Positions 7,994-15,653 of a stretch of DNA of 64,000 bases are shown piece after piece. The notes beneath the pieces were generated by a model. It made no database searches. It was given only the letters and a program-made list of their open reading frames with translations, and had not been told where the DNA came from. The DNA lies in assembly GCA_030655315.1 (NCBI GenBank), contig JAURVT010000050.1, positions 62,001 through 126,000 on the forward strand. The letters run 5' to 3'. The stretch comes from Nocardioidaceae bacterium (GTDB lineage: Bacteria > Actinomycetota > Actinomycetes > Propionibacteriales > Nocardioidaceae). A program made the position numbers and the translations under genes. The stretch's first letter is position 1; each line of letters opens with the position of its first letter.

Positions 7994-8421
7994 GGCCGGC
8001 CCTGGCCGAGCGGCCGGTCGACCCCGAGGTCGGCGTCCTCGTGCCGTTCGCGGTCGAGGACGACGCCGGCCACGTCGACCACGCCCGGGTGGTCAAGCGT
8101 CGCGCCACCCGCTGCGCGCTCAGCCGGATCTGCGGGATGTGCGGCGACAGCCTGGAGTGGCCCCTCGCCTTCCTCGGCACGCCCGACGAGGTGGAGGCCA
8201 ACACCTTCGTCTTCCCCCCGCTGCACACCGCGTGCGCCGAGCAGGCCCTGGCCACCTACCCGGCCCTCGGCGACGGCTACCTCGGCCGCCCCGTCGCCCC
8301 CGCCCGGTGGGCCCTGGTCACGACCGGCGGCTTCGACATCGAGCGCCCCGCCGACCGCACCGGCGACCAGCGGCTCCTGTTCCACCCGCACTCGGTCACC
8401 TCCACCACCTGGACGCCCTGA
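7990..8421 (+). CDS. conserved hypothetical protein with CxxCG motif, third gene of desaturase operon
   Basis: 143 aa. The GTG start overlaps the desaturase stop (GTGA), so it is translationally coupled. Visible: PEVGVLVPFAVEDDAGHVDH, a cysteine cluster CALSRICGMCGDSLEWPLAF near residues 37-56 that could bind zinc or an iron-sulfur centre, a PLHTACAEQAL stretch with one more Cys, and an aromatic C-terminus. I do not recognise a named family. The context suggests a function linked to lipid desaturation, but this is guilt by association only. Confidence 0.68.
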   Translation: MRPALAERPVDPEVGVLVPFAVEDDAGHVDHARVVKRRATRCALSRICGMCGDSLEWPLAFLGTPDEVEANTFVFPPLHTACAEQALATYPALGDGYLGRPVAPARWALVTTGGFDIERPADRTGDQRLLFHPHSVTSTTWTP

Positions 8422-8432
8422 CCCCCACCGAC

Positions 8433-8461
8433 TTGTCATGCGGACGTGCGCACATCACGAT
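8433..8461 (+). promoter_or_regulatory. candidate promoter of the SmtB-like gene (leaderless geometry)
   Basis: TTGTCA at 8433-8438, a 17-nt spacer and CACGAT at 8456-8461. Transcription would begin about 7 nt later, at the A of the ATG at 8468. No ribosome site exists upstream of that ATG, which fits a leaderless message. Sequence match to consensus is modest. Confidence 0.35.
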
Positions 8462-8467
8462 GCCTGC

Positions 8468-8767
8468 ATGGGTGAGGACGGGAACGACTACGCGGAGGTC
8501 AGCGAGCTGTTCGGCGCGCTGGCGTCGCCGGTCCGGGCGGCGATCGTCCACCGGCTCACCGAGGGGGAGCAGGCGGTGCACGAGCTGGTGGACGCCCTCG
8601 GGCTGAGCCAGCCGCTCGTCTCGCAGCACCTGCGCGTCCTCCGCTCGGCGCGGCTGGTGCGGTCGTCGCGCCGCGGGCGCGAGGTGGCCTACGTGCTGGC
8701 CGACGACCACGTGGCCCACGTGTTCCTCGACGCCCTGCACCACGCGCGCGAGGCGGCCGCGCACTGA
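8468..8767 (+). CDS. ArsR/SmtB family metal-responsive repressor
   Basis: 99 aa winged-helix repressor. LFGALASPVRAAIVHRLTEG opens the fold, LSQPLVSQHLRVLRSARLV is the recognition helix, and RRGREVAYVLADDHVAH forms the wing and last helix. The final helix carries DDHVAHVFLDALHHARE, which fits the alpha-5 zinc site D-x-H-x10-H-x-x-E of SmtB exactly. It should therefore release DNA upon zinc (or cobalt) binding. The ATG at 8468 is preferred over one 30 bases upstream because of promoter spacing. In actinobacteria such genes often precede a Fur-family zinc regulator; here the next gene runs the other way. Confidence 0.86.
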   Translation: MGEDGNDYAEVSELFGALASPVRAAIVHRLTEGEQAVHELVDALGLSQPLVSQHLRVLRSARLVRSSRRGREVAYVLADDHVAHVFLDALHHAREAAAH

Positions 8768-8780
8768 GGCGCGGCGCAGG

Positions 8781-9728
8781 TCAGCGCGCGGCGGCCTTCC
8801 GCTCGCGCTTGTGCGCGTACATCTGGACGTCGGCGCGGCCCATCGCCGCGGAGATCCCGCCGTCCTCGACCGTCGCGGAGCTGCTCCCCAACGAGGCGGC
8901 CACGCCCACCTCGACGAGGCGCGCGGCCACGTCGCGCAGGAGCACGTCGAACGCGGCGCGACTGCGACCGACGCAGAGCAGCCCGAACTCGTCGCCGCTG
9001 AGGCGCGCCACCACGGCGCGGTCGCCGGCGGCCCGCAGCAGCGCGCCGGCCATCGACTGCAGCACGGCGTCGCCGGCCAGGTGACCGCGTCCGTCGTTGA
9101 TCGCCTTCAGGCCGTCGACGTCGACGATCGCGACGTGCACGGCGTCGCCGTACGCCTCGAGCCGCCGCTCGGCGTCGACGACCGCCCGGTTCCAGGCGCG
9201 CCGGTTCATCAGCTCGGTCAGCTCGTCGGTGAGCGCGGACAGCTGCGCGTCGACGCGGGCGGCGTCGGCGGCGTCGAGCAGGCGGGACGCCCTGAGCTGG
9301 TGGGTGAGCATCCGGCTGCTGAACCGCAGCAGGTCGAGGTCGACCACCTGCACGGCCTCGACCGGCCACGGGTCCACGCCGCACAGGACGCCGAACACCT
9401 GGCCGTTGCCGTCGTCGATCGGCACGCCCGCGTAGGCGCGGATGCGGGTGGCCATCGGGAGGTGGGCGTAGTCCTGGTCCTGGCGGGAGTCCCGGACGAT
9501 GGGCGCCGCGCCACTCATCATCTGGTGGCAGAAGCTGGAGGCGAAGGGGACGCGATCGCCCCGGGCGAGGATGTTGTCCTCGTGCACGTGCAGGTGGACC
9601 TGGACGTCGTCGACCACGCGGGACACCGACCAGTCCGAGAGCGCCGAGCTCTCGCGGAGGTAGGCCACCACGTCGAGCGCGGCGCGGGTGAAGAGCTCGT
9701 CCCCGCGCAGCGTCGGTCGGGTGGCCAT
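8781..9728 (-). CDS. GAF-GGDEF diguanylate cyclase
   Basis: 315 aa. Residues about 20-155 form a GAF-like sensor (SSFCHQMMSGAAPIVRDSR, AGVPIDDGNGQVFGVLCGVD). Residues about 170-315 are a GGDEF domain that makes cyclic di-GMP from two GTP: LTELMNRRAW, VAIVDVDGLKAINDGRGHLAGD with metal-binding Asp, and the active loop RLSGDEFGLL. The signature is SGDEF, a variant still common in active enzymes. The RxxD inhibitory site expected just upstream is absent (the spacing holds G and A), so product inhibition at that site is unlikely. No membrane segment: a cytoplasmic sensor. Confidence 0.88.
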   Translation of the reverse strand: MATRPTLRGDELFTRAALDVVAYLRESSALSDWSVSRVVDDVQVHLHVHEDNILARGDRVPFASSFCHQMMSGAAPIVRDSRQDQDYAHLPMATRIRAYAGVPIDDGNGQVFGVLCGVDPWPVEAVQVVDLDLLRFSSRMLTHQLRASRLLDAADAARVDAQLSALTDELTELMNRRAWNRAVVDAERRLEAYGDAVHVAIVDVDGLKAINDGRGHLAGDAVLQSMAGALLRAAGDRAVVARLSGDEFGLLCVGRSRAAFDVLLRDVAARLVEVGVAASLGSSSATVEDGGISAAMGRADVQMYAHKRERKAAAR

Positions 9729-9815
9729 CCCGCGAGTATCGCCCTCGTCGGACGGCCGTGCGGGTCAGGCGCTTGTGCGGCGGGTCCCGCCCGTCCACCT
9801 GCGGGGGACACCTCG

Positions 9816-10622
9816 TCAACCTGGACCAGGGCCGGGTTGGCAGTGCGTGCACCACCACGTCCGGCGACGGCCAGGGTCGCCGGGCACCTCGGCCTCGACC
9901 CGGACCGTCGTCCCGCAGCGCAGGCACGGCCTCCCCGCCCGCCCCGCCACCCAGTGGGACTCGCCCCGTCGTCTGCTCCCGGTGGTCACCTGGTAGCCGT
10001 CCCGGCTGTGCGCGGAGTGGCGCAGGGCCCGTGCGCCCAGCCGGACCAGGGCGACGAGGTCGACGTCGCCGACGGGCGTCCACGGGCTCGCGCCGCGCAG
10101 GAAGCAGAGCTCGTTGGCCCACAGGTTGCCCAGACCGGCCAGGTTGCGCTGGTCGAGCAGGGCGGCCGCGAGCGGACGGTCGGGCGCGAGGCCGAGGCGC
10201 CGGACGGCCTCGGCGGGATCCCAGTCCTCGCGCAGCGGGTCGGGTCCGAGGTGGCCGACGGCGCGGTGCTCGTCACGCGTGCGCAGCAGCTCGACGACGG
10301 GCAGCGACAGCCCGTGGGCCGTGGTCCCGTCCTCGACCGCGAGGAGCACCCGGACGTCCGGCAGGAGGCGACGCGGGAGCGACCTCCCGGGCGCGGTGAC
10401 GGTCCACGACCCGTCCATCCGCAGGTGCGTGTGCAGGGTCAGCCCGTCGTCGAACCGGGTGAGCAGGTGCTTACCGTGCGTGTCGTGCGCGAGGATCCGC
10501 CGCCCCGACAGGTCAGCCGTGGCGTGGGCGGCCACCCGGAGGTCGCCGCGCGCGAGCACGCCGCCGAGCATGCGCGAGTCCAGGCGCCGGGCGAGACGGT
10601 AGACGCTGTCGCCCTCGGGCAC
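9816..10622 (-). CDS. nei2: endonuclease VIII-type DNA glycosylase (Nei2)
   Basis: 268 aa. Base-excision repair glycosylase and AP lyase of the Fpg/Nei family. The N-terminus MPEGDSVYRLARRL supplies the catalytic Pro2 and Glu3. HGKHLLTRFDDGLTLHTHLRMDGSW matches the core, LLDQRNLAGLGNLWANELCF the helix-two-turn-helix, and CLRCGTTVRVE with WWCTHCQ the zinc finger near the end. The sequence resembles mycobacterial Nei2 more than MutM. It probably removes oxidised pyrimidines. Stands alone between the cyclase and the GH3 gene on the same strand, with 87 and 134 bases of spacing. Confidence 0.9.
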   Translation of the reverse strand: MPEGDSVYRLARRLDSRMLGGVLARGDLRVAAHATADLSGRRILAHDTHGKHLLTRFDDGLTLHTHLRMDGSWTVTAPGRSLPRRLLPDVRVLLAVEDGTTAHGLSLPVVELLRTRDEHRAVGHLGPDPLREDWDPAEAVRRLGLAPDRPLAAALLDQRNLAGLGNLWANELCFLRGASPWTPVGDVDLVALVRLGARALRHSAHSRDGYQVTTGSRRRGESHWVAGRAGRPCLRCGTTVRVEAEVPGDPGRRRTWWCTHCQPGPGPG

Positions 10623-10756
10623 CGGTGACCGATCAGCCCTGGACGGGGCGGACGGGGGCGGCGGCGTCGACGGTGGTGCTCACCGTCCGAACCTATGCAG
10701 CGCGTGGCCGCCCCGCGCGTCGACGTGTGACGGTTCGCGGGACGTCCCGAGGAGGG

Positions 10757-13033
10757 TCAGGCGCCCCGCGACGCCGCGATCAGCTCGTCCAGCCGTGCGT
10801 GGTCGAAGCGGCCCTGGGCGAAGTCGGCGAGCTGGCCGAGGGTGAACTCGCGCATCATCAGCGCGACGTGCGAGCCCAGGCCCGCGTCGCCGTCGGCGCC
10901 GATCGCCTCGGCGAACCGGGCACCGACCACGGGGTCGTCCAGGGCCTCGCCGACCGTCGACATGGTGGTGAGGGGTTCGGCCGGGCTCTCGCCGACGACG
11001 TCGAGGTCGGCGTGCAGGCGCAGGTCGCGCGACGACCCGCCGACCGACACCACGAACCGTCCGCCCTCGACGAACCAGCGGTGCTTGGGCTCGTGCCAGT
11101 AGGCCAGGGCTCGTGACGAGAGCGTGAGGTCCACGTCGCGCGACTCGCCGGGCTCGAGCGAAACCCGGACGAACGCGCGCAGCTCGCGCACGGGCCGCTG
11201 CACCGCCGACTCGGGGTCGCCCACGTAGACCTGGACGACCTCGGCGCCCGCGCGGGCGCCGGTGTTGGTGACGGTCAGGCGCACCGAGACGGTGGAGCCG
11301 GCCCCCTCGCCGTCGACCGTCACGGCCAGGTCGTCGTAGGAGAACGTGGTGTAGGTCAGGCCGTGCCCGAAGGGGTAGGCGACGTCGGTGCCGCGGGTGT
11401 CGTACCAGCGGTAGCCGACGAGCACGCCCTCTCCGTAGACCACCTGGCCGAGACCGCCGGGGAAGCGCCCGAACGCCGGGGTGTCCTCCAGGGCGTGCGG
11501 GATCGTCTCGGTGAGCCGGCCGGACGGGGCGCTCCGCCCGACGAGGAGGTCGGCGACGGCGGCGCCGCCGGCCTGGCCGCCGAGCCACGCCTCGAGCACC
11601 GCCGGTGCACGGTCCTGCCACCCGGTCACCGTCACCGCGGACCCGTTCGCGAGCACCACGACCACGCGGGGGCAGACCTGGGCGACCTCGGCCAGCAGCG
11701 TGGTCTGGGTCGCGGGGAGCCGCAGGTGGGTGCGGTCGAAGCCCTCGGACTCCTCCGCGGCGGGCAGCCCCAGGACGAGCACGACCGTGGTCGCCCCCCG
11801 GGCCAGCTCGACCGCCTCGGCGCGCAGGTCGGCGTCGGCGGTGTCGTCGCCGTCGAGCGTGTAGCCCGCGGCGAACCCGGTGTCGTCGCCGACGACCGCG
11901 CGCAGCGACGAGAGGACGTCGTCCACGCGGGTGGCCTCCACCTGCGAGGAGCCCGCGCCCTGGAAGCGCGGCGTCCGGGCCAGCTCGCCGACCACGACCA
12001 GGCCCGTGTCGGCCTCGTCGAGCGGCAGCAGCGGGGCGCCGTCGACGGGGTCGTTCTTGAGCAGGACGGCGGCCCGCGCCGCGGCCTCGCGCGCGAGCGC
12101 GTGGTGCGCGTCGACGTCGACGTCGACCGGCCCGGCGCCCTGCCGGCCCCGCTCGACGAGCCGCAGCACGCGCCGCACCGAGGCATCGAGGGCGGCCTCG
12201 TCGAGGCTGCCGTCCTCCAGCGCGGCGAGCACGTCGGCGTCCGAGCGCCCGTCCACCCCGGGCATCCGCAGGTCGAGCCCGGCGGCGATCGCGGCGGGGT
12301 GGTCGTGGACCGCGCCCCAGTCCGACATGACGAGCCCGTCGAAGCCCCATTCGTCGCGCAGGACCTGCGTCAGCAGCTGGTGGTGCCGGGACGCGTGCGT
12401 GCCGTTGACCCGGTTGTACGCGCACATGACCGTCCACGGACGGGCCCGGGTGACGACGTGCTCGAAGCCCGCGAGGTAGACCTCGCGCAGCGTGCGCTGG
12501 TCGACGACGGCGTCGACGCGCATCCGGTCGGTCTCCTGGTTGTTGACCGCGAAGTGCTTGAGGGACGCGCCCACGCCCTCGGACTGCATGCCCTCGACGA
12601 GAGCGGCGCCGAGGACGCCCGACACGTGCGGGTCCTCGGACAGGTACTCGAAGTTGCGGCCGCACAGCGGCGACCGCTTGATGTTGATGCCCGGCCCGAG
12701 GAGCACCGCGACGTCCGCCGCGCGCGTCTCGCGGCCGAGCGCCGCGCCGACCTCCCGGAGCAGGTCGGCGTCCCAGGTGGAGCCGAGCGCCACGGCGGTC
12801 GGGAAGCAGGTGGCGGGCAGCGTCGACCGGGTGCCGTCGTCGCCCACGACCTCCTTGCGCAGGCCGTGCGGGCCGTCCGAGACCATGATCGACGGCACGC
12901 CGAGCCGCTCGACGGCCTCGGTGTCCCAGAAGCCGACGCCGGAGGTGAGCGCGACCTTCTCCTCGCGCGTCAGGTCGGCCATCACCTCCTCGACGTCGAA
13001 GGGGGGAGTCGTCGCGGAGGCGTCGTCGGTCAT
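10757..13033 (-). CDS. glycoside hydrolase family 3 beta-glucosidase
   Basis: 758 aa, cytoplasmic by lack of a signal peptide. GH3 retaining enzyme releasing terminal beta-linked sugars from oligosaccharides or glycosides. N-terminal barrel: DGPHGLRK at 53-60, LKHFAVNNQE near 158-167 and the nucleophile Asp238 in GLVMSDWGAVHD. The alpha/beta sandwich follows (ARAAVLLKND), then a fibronectin-III-like C-terminal domain (GLTYTTFSYDDLAV ... TNTGARAGAEVVQVYVGD). No PA14 insert. No sugar transporter or regulator adjoins it, so the substrate is not indicated by context. Confidence 0.92.
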   Translation of the reverse strand: MTDDASATTPPFDVEEVMADLTREEKVALTSGVGFWDTEAVERLGVPSIMVSDGPHGLRKEVVGDDGTRSTLPATCFPTAVALGSTWDADLLREVGAALGRETRAADVAVLLGPGINIKRSPLCGRNFEYLSEDPHVSGVLGAALVEGMQSEGVGASLKHFAVNNQETDRMRVDAVVDQRTLREVYLAGFEHVVTRARPWTVMCAYNRVNGTHASRHHQLLTQVLRDEWGFDGLVMSDWGAVHDHPAAIAAGLDLRMPGVDGRSDADVLAALEDGSLDEAALDASVRRVLRLVERGRQGAGPVDVDVDAHHALAREAAARAAVLLKNDPVDGAPLLPLDEADTGLVVVGELARTPRFQGAGSSQVEATRVDDVLSSLRAVVGDDTGFAAGYTLDGDDTADADLRAEAVELARGATTVVLVLGLPAAEESEGFDRTHLRLPATQTTLLAEVAQVCPRVVVVLANGSAVTVTGWQDRAPAVLEAWLGGQAGGAAVADLLVGRSAPSGRLTETIPHALEDTPAFGRFPGGLGQVVYGEGVLVGYRWYDTRGTDVAYPFGHGLTYTTFSYDDLAVTVDGEGAGSTVSVRLTVTNTGARAGAEVVQVYVGDPESAVQRPVRELRAFVRVSLEPGESRDVDLTLSSRALAYWHEPKHRWFVEGGRFVVSVGGSSRDLRLHADLDVVGESPAEPLTTMSTVGEALDDPVVGARFAEAIGADGDAGLGSHVALMMREFTLGQLADFAQGRFDHARLDELIAASRGA

Positions 13034-13153
13034 CGGGGGGTCCCGTCGTCGGCAGGGGTGGCCGCGCCCACCCTCTCACCGGCGCGCCCGGCTGCACAGA
13101 CCCCGCGACCCGAACCCGTGCGCCGTCGTCGTGCCGCTGTCGGTGGGCCCCCC

Positions 13154-13165
13154 TAGCGTGGGCGC
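13154..13165 (+). promoter_or_regulatory. -10 element TAGCGT, leaderless spacing
   Basis: TAGCGT at 13154-13159 ends exactly 6 nt before the ATG of the DUF3072 gene, and no ribosome site is present. This places the expected transcript start on the start codon. Confidence 0.5.
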
Positions 13166-13459
13166 ATGAGCACCTCCAGCGACGAGACCACCCCCGAGAC
13201 CCCGGCCGACACCGCCGACCAGGCCCCCGCCGACACCGGCGAGGAGGTCATCGGCGCCGGCGCCACGGCCGCCAACACCACCGAGAAGGACCCCGACGCC
13301 TGGGTCACCGGCGACGAGGACATGACCGGCGCGCAGCGCAGCTACCTCGACACCCTGGCCCGCGAGGCCGGCGAGACGCTGCCGGCCACGCTCACCAAGG
13401 CCGAGGCCTCGCAGCACATCGACCGGCTGCAGTCCAAGACGGGTCGCGGCGAGGGCTGA
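13166..13459 (+). CDS. DUF3072 domain protein
   Basis: 97 aa. The first 45 residues are acidic and low in complexity (TTPETPADTADQAPADTGEE). The rest is the compact DUF3072 domain: DPDAWVTGDEDMTGAQRSYL followed by DTLAREAGETLPATLTKAEA and SQHIDRLQ, which resembles a small SAP/HeH-like helix-extended-loop-helix. Function is unknown in the literature known to me; the family is widespread in high-GC actinobacteria. Monocistronic by context. Confidence 0.82.
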   Translation: MSTSSDETTPETPADTADQAPADTGEEVIGAGATAANTTEKDPDAWVTGDEDMTGAQRSYLDTLAREAGETLPATLTKAEASQHIDRLQSKTGRGEG

Positions 13460-13574
13460 TCCCTCCCCACGGGCGGGGCGTGCCCGACCGGCGCGCCCTC
13501 GTCCGTGTCGTCCCGGTTGCGCCGAAGGTCACGGACGCTACGTTCGTCACCTGACGCAACAGGGAGGGAGACCC

Positions 13575-14255
13575 ATGAGCACAGGAGTCATCATCGCCAT
13601 CGTCGCGGTGGTCGTCGTCGTGCTGCTGGTCCTGGGGGTGGTCGCCGCGCTGGCGGCCCGCAGGAAGCAGCAGGAGGCCAAGCGGGTCGAGGCCGCGGGG
13701 CTGCGCGAGCAGGCCCAGGGACGTGAGAACGCGCTGCGTCGCCAGGAGGCCGAGGCCGCCGAGGTCGACGCCAAGGCCCGCGCGGCCCGCGCCGAGGCCG
13801 ACGAGCGCACCGCCCGAGCCCGCAAGCTCGAGGTCGACGCCCAGGAGCGTGGAGCCCAGGCCGAGGCGCTGCGGTCCGAGCAGCGCGACCACCTCCGTCG
13901 GGCCGACGAGATCGATCCCGACGTGAAGCGCGGTCGCGGCGAGGACGCCGACGGATCCGGTTCGGACACCTCCCGTGGCGACAACCCCCGCTCGGACTCC
14001 CGTGTCGACGAGTCCCGTGCCGACGGCTCGCAGCCGGACACCACGCGCACGGACACCGCGCGCACGGACACCACGCGGACGGGGGCGACGGCGGTCGGCG
14101 CCCACGACGCCGGACCCGCGCGCGACGCCGACGACGCCATCCCGGTCGAGCCTCACGTCGGCGCCACGCAGGCCGTCGACGACGGTCCGCACCAGGAGGG
14201 GTCCGGTCCCGACGCCCCGCGCGAGGGACGCCGGCGCGCCGACGAGACGCCCTGA
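13575..14255 (+). CDS. membrane-anchored coiled-coil protein of unknown function
   Basis: 226 aa. One N-terminal transmembrane helix (residues 4-27, valine-rich: VIIAIVAVVVVVLLVLGVVA) followed by a long charged coiled coil, about 35-115 (ENALRRQEAEAAEVDAKARA and similar). It ends in a disordered Asp/Thr/Ser/Arg-rich tail containing imperfect repeats of the type DTTRTDTARTD at about 155-175. GGGAGG stands 6 nt before ATG and TACGTT at 13539-13544 is a possible -10. Similar proteins are annotated only as hypothetical. It could be a cytoplasmic-membrane scaffold; no function is claimed. Confidence 0.72.
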   Translation: MSTGVIIAIVAVVVVVLLVLGVVAALAARRKQQEAKRVEAAGLREQAQGRENALRRQEAEAAEVDAKARAARAEADERTARARKLEVDAQERGAQAEALRSEQRDHLRRADEIDPDVKRGRGEDADGSGSDTSRGDNPRSDSRVDESRADGSQPDTTRTDTARTDTTRTGATAVGAHDAGPARDADDAIPVEPHVGATQAVDDGPHQEGSGPDAPREGRRRADETP

Positions 14256-14279
14256 GCGGCTCCCGTCCGGACGCACCTC

Positions 14280-14316
14280 CACGACGCCCCCGACCCGTGA
14301 GGTCGGGGGCGTCGTG
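14280..14316 (+). terminator. strong hairpin after coiled-coil gene
   Basis: ACGACGCCCCCGACC (14281-14295), five-base loop, then its perfect complement to 14315; one more C-G pair extends it. It lies 24 bases behind the stop. It lacks a U tract, as is usual for actinobacterial hairpin terminators. Confidence 0.65.
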
Positions 14317-14330
14317 CGTCCAGGGGGGGT

Positions 14331-14402
14331 GAACAGGAGCGAAACTTGTTCACGTCGGTCTTTACACGCGAACAAGTTCTGAGTAGGTTCTGAACAGGTT
14401 CT
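14331..14402 (+). promoter_or_regulatory. promoter of the WhiB gene overlaid by repeated GAACnnGTTC palindromes
   Basis: TTTACA (14361-14366), 17 nt, TAGGTT (14384-14389) form a good promoter. GAACAAGTTC (14370-14379) fills the spacer and GAACAGGTTC (14392-14401) covers the expected start, 22 bp apart, i.e. two helical turns. AACTTGTTC at 14343-14351 pairs with GAACAAGTT at 14370-14378 across the -35, and GAACAGGAGC at 14331 is a degenerate copy. This is the layout of a repressor or autoregulatory site; the binding protein is unknown. Confidence 0.6.
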
Positions 14403-14451
14403 ACCGCAACACCTCTCACAGCACCCGCTCTCGGCGACGAAGGACCCTCCC

Positions 14452-14736
14452 ATGGCGAACCTCACCCGGCTCCCGGCTCCCACCCAGGACAGCTACGAGT
14501 GGCAGTACGACGGTGCCTGCAACGACGCCGACCCCGAGACCTTCTTCTCGCCCGAGTTCGAGCGCGGCCCGCGTCGCCGGGCCCGCGAGAACGCGGCCAA
14601 GTCCTTCTGCGCCCGCTGCCCCGTCATCGACACCTGCCGCGAGCACGCGCTGAGCGTCCAGGAGCCCTTCGGTGTGTGGGGCGGCCTCACCACCCACGAG
14701 CGCGAGAGCGTCCTGCAGCAGCGCGCGGTCTCCTGA
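14452..14736 (+). CDS. WhiB-family iron-sulfur transcriptional regulator (WhiB3/WhiD-like)
   Basis: 94 aa. Four cysteines C23, C53, C56 and C62 would hold a [4Fe-4S] cluster that senses redox state or NO; the GVWGGL turn (74-79) follows. It lacks the long basic tail of some members. The pattern WQYDGACNDADPETFF and ARCPVIDTCREHAL matches the WhiB3/WhiD branch best. WhiB proteins act with sigma factor region 4 at promoters. The upstream promoter carries phased palindromes, so expression is probably tightly regulated. The PrmC-like gene follows 38 bases later. Confidence 0.92.
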   Translation: MANLTRLPAPTQDSYEWQYDGACNDADPETFFSPEFERGPRRRARENAAKSFCARCPVIDTCREHALSVQEPFGVWGGLTTHERESVLQQRAVS

Positions 14737-14774
14737 CCGACGGTCGCACCGGGGCCGGCGCGCCCGACGTCCTG

Positions 14775-15560
14775 GTGCGAGCTCTCCGCGCCGGTGGCTC
14801 GGTCTTCGCCGAGGAGGAGGCCGCCGAGATCCTCCGGCACGGGCTGAGCGACTCCGAGCGGGACGAGGTCGTGCGACGCCGCACCGCCGGCGTCCCCCTC
14901 GAGCACCTGCTCGGCAGCGTCGCCCTGGCCGGCCTCGACCTCCGGGTCGACGCCGGCCTCTTCGTGCCCCGGGCCCGGACCGGCCTGTTGAGCGCACGGG
15001 CGGTGTCGGCCTGCCGCACCCGGCCGGGTGCGGTCTTCGTCGAGCTCTGCTGCGGCGTCGCGCCGCTCGCGGCGGCCGTCGAGCGTGCAGGGGTGGCCGA
15101 CGTCCTGGTCGCCACCGACGTCGACCCACGGTGCGCACCGGCAGCGTCCGCGAACGTGCCGACGGCGCTCGTCGGCACCGGCGACCTCTTCGACGGCGTC
15201 CCCTCCCACCTGCGGGGACGCCTCGACGTCGTCGCCGCCGTGCCGCCCTACGTGCCCGACGACGACCTCGTCCTGCTGCCGCCCGAGGCGCGGGACCACG
15301 AGCCGCGGGGGGCCCTGCTCGGCGGACCCGACGGTCTCGACGTGGTGCGGCGGATGGTGGGCCGTGCACCGGAGTGGCTGTCCAGCCGGGGTGTCCTCCT
15401 GGTCGAGGTCAGCCGGGCCCAGGCCCCGGCGGCGATCCGCGCGGGGGTCGATGCCGGCCTCGTCGCCGAGCGGCTGGACCTGCGCGCCGACCGGACCGCC
15501 GTCGTCTCCTGGCGGGCCGGCGGGCCCGACCCATGGTCACCGGGCCCCCGGCGGACGTAG
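14775..15560 (+). CDS. PrmC/HemK-like methyltransferase with altered NPPY motif
   Basis: 261 aa. Belongs to the class of putative protein N5-glutamine methyltransferases (SAM-dependent). N-terminal helical domain with RRRTAGVPLEHLLGS, then GLFVPRARTGLL, SAM site VELCCGVAPLAAAVE and ATDVDP acidic residue, and the PEARDHEPRGALLGGPDGLD region typical of the subgroup. The catalytic N-P-P-Y (or N-A-P-Y) signature reads A-V-P-P-Y here: the asparagine that binds the glutamine amide is missing. GTG at 14775 is chosen from the expected domain start; the region between the whiB stop and this codon has no clear ribosome site. Likely cotranscribed with whiB. Confidence 0.75.
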   Translation: MRALRAGGSVFAEEEAAEILRHGLSDSERDEVVRRRTAGVPLEHLLGSVALAGLDLRVDAGLFVPRARTGLLSARAVSACRTRPGAVFVELCCGVAPLAAAVERAGVADVLVATDVDPRCAPAASANVPTALVGTGDLFDGVPSHLRGRLDVVAAVPPYVPDDDLVLLPPEARDHEPRGALLGGPDGLDVVRRMVGRAPEWLSSRGVLLVEVSRAQAPAAIRAGVDAGLVAERLDLRADRTAVVSWRAGGPDPWSPGPRRT

Positions 15561-15569
15561 CATCGTCCC

Positions 15570-15653
15570 GTGCGGATCGCCGTGGACCGCACGGACCCCG
15601 GCGTCCCGGACCCGACGTCGGAGGAATCCTTGGTCCAGCGAGGACGACCATGA
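15570..15653 (+). CDS. possible leaderless 27-codon upstream ORF
   Basis: TAGCAT (15558-15563) ends 6 nt before GTG at 15570, the leaderless spacing seen repeatedly in this window. The frame runs 27 codons and stops with TGA overlapping the ATG of the next gene (ATGA), as in translationally coupled pairs. The peptide is hydrophilic (starts VRIAVDRTDPGVPDP) and matches no family known to me. It may serve only to carry ribosomes to the next start. Confidence 0.35.
   Translation: MRIAVDRTDPGVPDPTSEESLVQRGRP

Noticed and set aside
8781-9728. Degenerate, inactive GGDEF domain because of SGDEF
   Set aside because: Serine at the first position is found in active cyclases and the metal-binding residues are intact, so activity is likely.
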